In this document: positions 5,863 to 10,708 of the stretch, one piece after another
How the letters are laid out: every line of letters starts with the position of its first letter
How positions within the stretch are numbered: the stretch's first letter is position 1
The notes under the pieces: generated by a model
Told to the model about the DNA's origin: nothing
Seen by the model: only the letters and a program-made list of their open reading frames with translations
Database searches by the model: none
Source: an uncultured Collinsella sp.
GTDB taxonomy: Bacteria > Actinomycetota > Coriobacteriia > Coriobacteriales > Coriobacteriaceae
NCBI GenBank assembly: GCA_900754275.1
Contig: CAAECF010000074.1
Span: 1-10,708 of the forward strand
DNA: 10,708 nt
Reading direction: 5' to 3'
Program-made: the position numbers and the translations under genes

Positions 5863-7993
5863 CGTTATTTACCTGCGATAACAATATAATTAGCTCCGCC
5901 TTATTCTTGATCTTCAACTGGCGGTAAGATGCAGACCGCAGCGCTTGCACCGTAGATGCAGCGTAACCGACATCCTCCGCAATGGCCTTTGTCGTTGCCC
6001 CCTCTGCCGTCATCAGCAAAATTTGCGACTGAACATCAGAAAGGGAGCGCGACGTAAGCAGGGCCAGCTGGCGCACGCGGGCCGTTTCGGTGGACCCGTT
6101 CGCCCGGTACTCCAAGACGGCCTTCTCGTCCTCAACCGAGCGGGCGAGCGCGATGTGCGTAACGAACATGGGCACAGACCAGCAAACAATCACCGTTGCC
6201 ACGACGACATTGACAGCCGAACTTTGCCCCAACAACGACGCGAGGAACAACGGCTCGAAAACCGTCAGATCCTGCACCATATTGAGCAAGACAGCCCAAA
6301 CAGGAGCCGTCGCCCCGAAGCAAAGCATCCATATCCCAAGCATTTTGCGCTGCGGACAGCTTCGCATCACTATATATGTGAGCAGCACCCCCGTCAGCAC
6401 CGCAAGTCCATGGATTCGCCCCCTAGCGACCGCATAGATTAAGGCAACCATGCCCATTGACACCAACGGCACGATAGCCCGAGCATGGGCATGCACCTTA
6501 AACGGACGCAGCCCAACAGCGAGCGAAGCCGTAGACGCCACGCCGCAAAACAGGACCGGCACAGCCATCAACGGAACGCGTATGCACATCAATGCCGCGA
6601 TATAGATAAAAGACCATTCCACAGCAGATAGCACCGCCCATACGTACGGGCTTCCGAGCCAAATCGCTTCACCCGCTCTATCCAGCGCAGCGCCACGATT
6701 CGCTTTTCCACCCGCGTAGCGTAGCGACAGAAGCAGTCCGAGACCCAATGCGTAGCTTAAGAGGGAAAAGGCGACAGCCCGCGAAACACCGGACCCCCAA
6801 TCGCTATCCGCCATTACCAAGGGCCCCGCCGCAAGGAGGATAAAGAATAATGTGAGCAGGTATCGAAACAGCCGGCGCGTTCGAGCTGATGCCACTATAT
6901 CGTCAGCATGCCGCTGCGGTAGCTCATGCCCTACAGTATCGCCCTCACCCGCAAACAGCGCCACGAGCTCGCGTGAGCCCGCAACCGACGCCTTCCCGTA
7001 TGCTCGGTGAAGCGTTGTTCTCACCGTCGATGGCTTCGTATCCGTCTCCTTGGCAATTTCCGCCGGCGTTTTCCCTTTGAGCAGCAGTCGAACAAACTGC
7101 TCTTCTCTAGGCGACAGGGCAGGGGAAAACACCCCCGCATCGAATGTGTCGGACGCACAGGCGATATCCGAATTGTTGTCCCGTTTCCCCCTTAGCAACA
7201 TGCATACGAAGGCAGCAGCGATAACGGACCCCATCGCCAGCAATGCAATGACCACGGCATCGCTTGCGAAGTATGCCGCCTCAACAGCCGGAATAAGACC
7301 AATAGGAACTGCTACGAGCACAGAACAGGCAAACACGTCGCGCCGCCCATGGCCAAAGGCACGAGGGCGGCAAAACGGCGGGGCCACAGTCAATGCGAGA
7401 TAGACCAACGGAATTAAAAGCGCAAGGCCAATTGACGCGGCCGTTACAGGGGGCATCCCCCATGGCTCGGGAACGACTCTCCATGAAACTCGACAGCAAA
7501 ACAGCAGGCAAGACATGACGGCTATTGTTTCTGTAAAAATCGCGTCCTGCGGGTGACGAGTTTCCCTTTCGTCAGTCCGTGTCGACCTCTGCGTCAAAGG
7601 AGAGTCCGCCGTGCCCCAAATAACATATGAGAGAAGCAGCGACCCAACAAAGCACGAGACACACGAAACGCCATGTAACAACCAAATCGGTGCAAACACG
7701 ATTGGAATAGAGTCTCCGCGAGCATAGAAAGCCAGGTCGGCCCATTCGGGAACCGTTGCAATAACACCAAGGAAAACACCGATGGCACCGAGATGCCTCG
7801 GCCTTCTCATTCCCCCCTTGCATAGCGCAGCACCATGAACAAACGCCGCGAGGCATGCGCCCAGGATAACGAGCCAGGTCATTGCACCTGACGCTAGGCC
7901 GATTGAAGATGAAAACCGGTGATAAGGGGTGACCGCCATTACGACAAGCGCAATGGCGCAGGCAAATGTAGCAGAACGGCGGGAAAAGAGCAT
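5858..7993 (-). CDS. Double membrane-bound LuxR-type regulator (two TM modules, two HTH domains)
   Basis: The product is 711 aa and consists of the same architecture twice. Module one has about seven hydrophobic segments (from about 10 to 267) followed by a LuxR helix-turn-helix (about 292-347: LSPREEQFVRLLLKGKTPAEI, then KPSTVRTTLHRAYGKA). Module two has a second set of hydrophobic segments (about 374-616) and a more divergent C-terminal LuxR helix-turn-helix (about 647-705: LSDVQSQILLMTAEGATTKAI, then ASTVQALRSASYRQLKI). Single-module versions are common in Coriobacteriia; the fused double form is unusual. It probably senses a signal at the membrane and controls the co-directional locus downstream, 109 bases away. 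The ATG at 7993 is chosen because GGAGG lies at 7998-8002 and a TATAAT box at 8013-8018 overlaps the alternative ATG at 8014, which would give 718 aa. The ligand is unknown. Confidence 0.88.
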   Translation of the reverse strand: MLFSRRSATFACAIALVVMAVTPYHRFSSSIGLASGAMTWLVILGACLAAFVHGAALCKGGMRRPRHLGAIGVFLGVIATVPEWADLAFYARGDSIPIVFAPIWLLHGVSCVSCFVGSLLLSYVIWGTADSPLTQRSTRTDERETRHPQDAIFTETIAVMSCLLFCCRVSWRVVPEPWGMPPVTAASIGLALLIPLVYLALTVAPPFCRPRAFGHGRRDVFACSVLVAVPIGLIPAVEAAYFASDAVVIALLAMGSVIAAAFVCMLLRGKRDNNSDIACASDTFDAGVFSPALSPREEQFVRLLLKGKTPAEIAKETDTKPSTVRTTLHRAYGKASVAGSRELVALFAGEGDTVGHELPQRHADDIVASARTRRLFRYLLTLFFILLAAGPLVMADSDWGSGVSRAVAFSLLSYALGLGLLLSLRYAGGKANRGAALDRAGEAIWLGSPYVWAVLSAVEWSFIYIAALMCIRVPLMAVPVLFCGVASTASLAVGLRPFKVHAHARAIVPLVSMGMVALIYAVARGRIHGLAVLTGVLLTYIVMRSCPQRKMLGIWMLCFGATAPVWAVLLNMVQDLTVFEPLFLASLLGQSSAVNVVVATVIVCWSVPMFVTHIALARSVEDEKAVLEYRANGSTETARVRQLALLTSRSLSDVQSQILLMTAEGATTKAIAEDVGYAASTVQALRSASYRQLKIKNKAELIILLSQVNNV

Positions 7994-8012
7994 ACGGCCT
8001 CCATAGCGTGTC

Positions 8013-8034
8013 ATTATAACGCTCGAGCCGCTCG
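8013..8034 (-). promoter_or_regulatory. Probable promoter of the LuxR-type gene, with inverted repeat
   Basis: On the minus strand a perfect TATAAT -10 box lies at 8018-8013, which would give a leader of about 13 bases to the ATG at 7993. Immediately upstream an inverted repeat CGAGC-C-GCTCG (8024-8034) occupies the space between -10 and the expected -35. No good -35 hexamer is seen at 16-18 bases, so the promoter may need an activator. The inverted repeat is a possible operator, perhaps for self-control by the regulator. Confidence 0.45.
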
Positions 8035-8135
8035 TTTATCTCTGTTCTCACACCAGCCAGCATCAATGATTCAGGCGAACTCCAATCCGCGCCAGATCAC
8101 GGTCCGGCTTTTGTTCGCAGTCCCCACATCAAAGC

Positions 8136-8273
8136 GGGATGCGGTTTCCTTTTGGACGCCGGTTCGGAAAGCGCATCCCGTTCCAGGGCAATATTCTGGG
8201 ATGCAGTTTCCGCAGCCCACCCCATTTGGAAAGCGCATCCCATAATTTGGCTGAAAACTGAGATGCGCTTTCC
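8136..8273. repeat. Array of five alternately inverted 14-base motifs
   Basis: The consensus is GGGATGCGCTTTCC. Copies are at 8136-8149 (plus orientation, one mismatch), 8166-8179 (minus, perfect), 8198-8211 (plus, two mismatches), 8228-8241 (minus, perfect) and 8260-8273 (plus, one mismatch). Starts step by 30, 32, 30 and 32 bases, so gaps alternate between 16 and 18 bases. The gap sequences are unrelated to one another. The motif itself is an imperfect palindrome (GGGATGC against GGAAAGC). A partial copy, CGCATCCC, is at 8311-8318. Any neighbouring pair could form a hairpin with a 16- or 18-base loop. The array fills the middle of the gap between two divergent genes. It could be an operator array, a REP-like element or the source of structured RNA. 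It is not a CRISPR: repeats are too short and alternate in orientation. The rest of 8035-8343 shows nothing else I can support. Confidence 0.8.
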
Positions 8274-8343
8274 AAACGAGCCGAAACGGGCCGAATCGAT
8301 CGGGCCACCTCGCATCCCGCTATCCTCGCCATCTGCCCGAGCG

Positions 8344-8352
8344 TGCTACACT
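8344..8352 (+). promoter_or_regulatory. Candidate extended -10 promoter of the kinase gene
   Basis: TGCTACACT has the TGn extension (8344-8346) and a -10 hexamer TACACT (8347-8352). No good -35 hexamer is seen, which is acceptable for an extended -10 promoter. It would give a leader of about 75 bases before the ATG at 8433 and lies downstream of the 14-base repeat array. Confidence 0.4.
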
Positions 8353-8432
8353 AGCAGCATCTATGCCACCGCGAACGGCTCGGCTCCGCGCCCGCCGCTC
8401 GCAAACGAACTTTAAACGCACGAGGGTTGGCC

Positions 8433-10286
8433 ATGCCGCTTTTCTCGCAACATACCGCCCGGTTCTCGCCGGACGTTCCCTTGGAGGGCACCAGCTCTCG
8501 CGAGCTGCTCAAGCGGTTCCAGCCGCTCGAGACGCTCGCGACCGGCGGTTTTGGCTCCATCGAGATTTGCCGCGACACGCACCTGCGCCGTCGCGTGGCC
8601 ATTAAGCGCATCCCTCTTATCAACGGTGCCGGCATGCCCGCCAGCGACATCATGGATGTCCTGCGCGAGGCGCACACTGCCGCCATGCTTCAACATCCCA
8701 ATATCGTGCAGGTTATCGACTTTACGCACGATACCGTCTATGCCTACCTCGTCATGGAATATGTCGACGGCATGTCCCTAGCCGAGTTTTTACATCGCGT
8801 GGACGGCCATTCGCTTACCTTTGACGAGGCCGCGGCAATTGCCGACGCGCTGGGCCAGGCGCTCACCTTCGCCCATAGCAACGGCGTGCTCCACCTGGAT
8901 ATTAAGCCCGCCAACGTGCTCATCGACCACTCGGGCAACGTAAAGCTCACCGACTTTGGCATGGCGCGACTGTCGTCTGCCGGCGGCTTTGGCGGCTCGC
9001 GCGGCGGCACCATCGGCTACATGCCACCCGAGCAGCTCGACATCGAGACTGGCACGGTTGACGAGCGCGCCGATGTCTTTGCCCTCGCCTGCGTGATCTA
9101 CGAGGGCCTGTGCGGCAGCGCTCCCTTTATGGCCGCCACGCCCGGCGACTCGCTCGGCCGCATCATCGGCGGTGCCACCTACCCCAGCGAGCTCATCCCG
9201 CACTTTCCCCCAGGAGCCGAGGCTGCGCTCATGAGCGCCCTCTCCCCCATGCCGCAAGACCGCCCCAGCAGCATCGAGGCATTTTGCGACCAGCTGCTCG
9301 CCGGCTTGGGCAGCGTACGCGAGGGCCGTCGCAGCCTAGAACAGATGGTGGGCGAGCTTTCGGACGACGAGTGCGCGGCAGACGGCATCGAGCCATCGGC
9401 CTATGAGGACGACACCATCGAGGTCGACCCCGCACTCGGCTGGGCCGGCACGCGCTGGAGCCACGCGCGCGATTACACGATGCGCGCCATCTCGGCGCTA
9501 ACGTGTGGTGCCTTTAGCTTTCTGATCATGCAGACGGCTGGCGTCGCGGCGCTTCCCGGACTTATTGCCGCAGCCATCGCGATCGGGGCGGCCGCCGGCC
9601 TGGCCCCGCAGATTGGCTCGGCTATCTCGGCCGTGGGCTTTTTGGTACTTATGGCCAACGCCACCATGCAGGCGCAGGGCATCCTGTCGATGCTGCCCGT
9701 CGCGGTGCTCTTTGCCGCCGCCATGTCCGGTTGGTGGATCGCCTGGGGCCGCACCGAGGCCGCCGCGAGCGCCGCGCTCACCTGCGCGGTGGCACTTGGC
9801 TGTCTAACGGGCGACGCCCTCCTTGCCGCCGGGGTCGCCGCCGGCATCGCGGCCTTTTGGCTCGGCCCGGCAAGCGCCGCGGCCGCCACGGGGATGGGCG
9901 CGCTTTTTGGCCGCCTGGCTACGGTTGCGCTTTCCGCCGGAGGCGTGCTGGGGCTCGGCAATGTTGCCGCGGCGCTGGGAGACATGCTCTTCTGGGCTGC
10001 CGTCGTGCTTGTCGCGGCGACAGCTGCACTGACATCTCTGCTGCTCAACGCCCATGCCAAGCGTGCCGAGCAGGGCTCGAACCTGGCTGCAATCGCTGCC
10101 ATCGCCGGCTGCGGAATAGGCACCGCGGCGTCGCTCTGTCTTGCACACCATATGGAAATTGCCAGCCTTGCGGCCGCGGTCGTCGTCAAGGCGGCGGTTG
10201 CGGGAACCCTATCCTCTATAATCGTTGGGATATGCCTATATTTGCTCGGATACCAAAGAACCTATACGGAGAGTGATCTTTCGTGA
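8433..10286 (+). CDS. Membrane Ser/Thr protein kinase (Hanks type) with multi-helix C-terminus
   Basis: This 617-aa protein has a cytoplasmic kinase domain (about 30-290): glycine loop TGGFG (37-41), ATP-binding Lys58 in VAIK, C-helix Glu79, catalytic loop HLDIKPAN (154-161), DFG (174-176) and PPE (198-200) in place of APE. The Arg before the catalytic Asp is Leu, so it is a non-RD kinase, suggesting control other than classic activation-loop phosphorylation. An acidic linker (about 305-335) leads to an Ala/Gly-rich membrane region (about 352-606) with some eight or nine hydrophobic segments; there are no extracellular PASTA repeats as in PknB. The ATG at 8433 has GAGGG six bases upstream; the TTG at 8427 abuts that site and is unlikely. 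Its stop overlaps the start of the FhaA-like gene, so that protein is a natural phosphorylation target or partner, likely in cell-envelope control. Confidence 0.92.
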   Translation: MPLFSQHTARFSPDVPLEGTSSRELLKRFQPLETLATGGFGSIEICRDTHLRRRVAIKRIPLINGAGMPASDIMDVLREAHTAAMLQHPNIVQVIDFTHDTVYAYLVMEYVDGMSLAEFLHRVDGHSLTFDEAAAIADALGQALTFAHSNGVLHLDIKPANVLIDHSGNVKLTDFGMARLSSAGGFGGSRGGTIGYMPPEQLDIETGTVDERADVFALACVIYEGLCGSAPFMAATPGDSLGRIIGGATYPSELIPHFPPGAEAALMSALSPMPQDRPSSIEAFCDQLLAGLGSVREGRRSLEQMVGELSDDECAADGIEPSAYEDDTIEVDPALGWAGTRWSHARDYTMRAISALTCGAFSFLIMQTAGVAALPGLIAAAIAIGAAAGLAPQIGSAISAVGFLVLMANATMQAQGILSMLPVAVLFAAAMSGWWIAWGRTEAAASAALTCAVALGCLTGDALLAAGVAAGIAAFWLGPASAAAATGMGALFGRLATVALSAGGVLGLGNVAAALGDMLFWAAVVLVAATAALTSLLLNAHAKRAEQGSNLAAIAAIAGCGIGTAASLCLAHHMEIASLAAAVVVKAAVAGTLSSIIVGICLYLLGYQRTYTESDLS

Positions 10287-10708
10287 ACTTCCTGAACATC
10301 TTCGAGGACCACGTGGCCGGCATCTTCGGTGCCACCCGTGCCCCGTTCTCCTTTAAGAAGCTTGCCAAGCAGGCCGCTCGCGACATGGAGGATCAGACTC
10401 TGGTGATCAACGGCGTCAACACCGCGCCGGCACTCTATACCATCCTGATCGCCGCCGACGACGATCCCATGCTCGCCCCGTTCTACCCCGAGCTTTCACG
10501 CGAAGTCCGCGAGTTTGTGAAGGCACAGGCCGAAAAGCGCCGCTATGTCTTTGTCGGCGAGCCCCTCGTGCGCTTTATGATCGATCCGCAGCTGCGCGCC
10601 GGCAAGTTCTCGGTCTTTGCCGAGAACGTCGATGCCCCCACGCTCGGCCGCCTGTACGAAGAAGAGCGCGCCTATCAAAACGGCCTGGGCCAGAACAACT
10701 CCGCGGCA
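10283..10708 (+). CDS. FhaA-like protein, N-terminal DUF3662 domain (cut by window edge)
   Basis: A GTG start at 10283 overlaps the kinase stop as GTGA, with GGAG at 10268-10271 as ribosome site. The visible 142 codons begin MNFLNIFEDHVAGIFG and continue through a DUF3662-type domain: an N-terminal helix, KKLAKQAARDMEDQ, a strand APALYTILIA, a helix rich in charged residues, then EPLVRFMIDPQLRAGKFSVFAE. In mycobacterial FhaA this domain precedes a flexible linker and a C-terminal FHA phospho-threonine-binding domain. FhaA acts in peptidoglycan synthesis control beside FtsW/RodA, PBP and PknB genes. Here the FHA domain would lie beyond the window and is not seen. Direct coupling to the kinase strongly suggests a phospho-signalling pair at the membrane. 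Confidence 0.88.
   Translation, partial: MNFLNIFEDHVAGIFGATRAPFSFKKLAKQAARDMEDQTLVINGVNTAPALYTILIAADDDPMLAPFYPELSREVREFVKAQAEKRRYVFVGEPLVRFMIDPQLRAGKFSVFAENVDAPTLGRLYEEERAYQNGLGQNNSAA

Noticed and set aside
8136..8318. CRISPR array
   Set aside because: The repeated unit is only 14 bases, alternates in orientation, has 16-18-base gaps, and no cas genes are nearby.
8097..8415. Small open frames across the repeat array on both strands
   Set aside because: They simply read through the repeat motifs, have no ribosome sites, and overlap the presumed regulatory region of two divergent genes.
9473..10189. Ala-rich 238-codon minus-strand open frame under the kinase membrane domain
   Set aside because: Low-complexity antisense of a GC-rich Ala/Gly-rich region; the plus-strand frame continues from a clear kinase domain.

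Overview
The window is bacterial, with strongly GC-rich flanks and a noticeably AT-richer middle. The gene content points to a gut actinobacterium of the class Coriobacteriia, most likely Collinsella or a close relative. The reasons are a Hanks-type kinase coupled to an FhaA-type (DUF3662) protein, a many-helix membrane LuxR regulator of a kind common in this class, and overall codon and base usage. This placement is an inference from gene content and memory, not from a search.

Layout: (1) 1-1219, minus strand, the N-terminal 406 codons of dnaX (DNA polymerase III gamma/tau), running off the left edge. (2) 1336-2052, plus strand, a YcxB-like two-helix membrane protein divergent from dnaX, followed by a very strong hairpin (2081-2120) at a convergent junction. 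(3) 2158-7993, all on the minus strand, a tightly packed accessory locus. In transcription order it encodes a double LuxR-type membrane regulator, a Sec-secreted four-cysteine protein of about 139 mature residues, two ABC-2-type permeases, an ABC ATPase of the BcrA/LanF type with a Glu in place of the Q-loop Gln, and a membrane-anchored protein that resembles DUF5028. (4) 8015-8432, a 400-base intergenic region between divergent genes, holding five alternately inverted copies of a 14-base motif with a regular 30/32-base step. (5) 8433-10286, plus strand, a Ser/Thr protein kinase with a large multi-helix C-terminal domain, translationally coupled to (6) 10283-10708, the N-terminus of an FhaA-like protein that runs off the right edge.

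The most interesting part is the middle locus. A secreted Cys-containing protein, a LanFEG-like transporter of one ATPase and two permeases, a membrane-anchored accessory protein and a membrane-bound transcription factor together look like a bacteriocin-like or signalling-peptide system with its own transport or self-protection and control. The last four genes have overlapping start and stop codons. An intercistronic hairpin separates the secreted-protein gene from the transporter genes, and a long inverted repeat lies between the regulator gene and the secreted-protein gene. The function as bacteriocin, immunity or signalling is inferred from context only.
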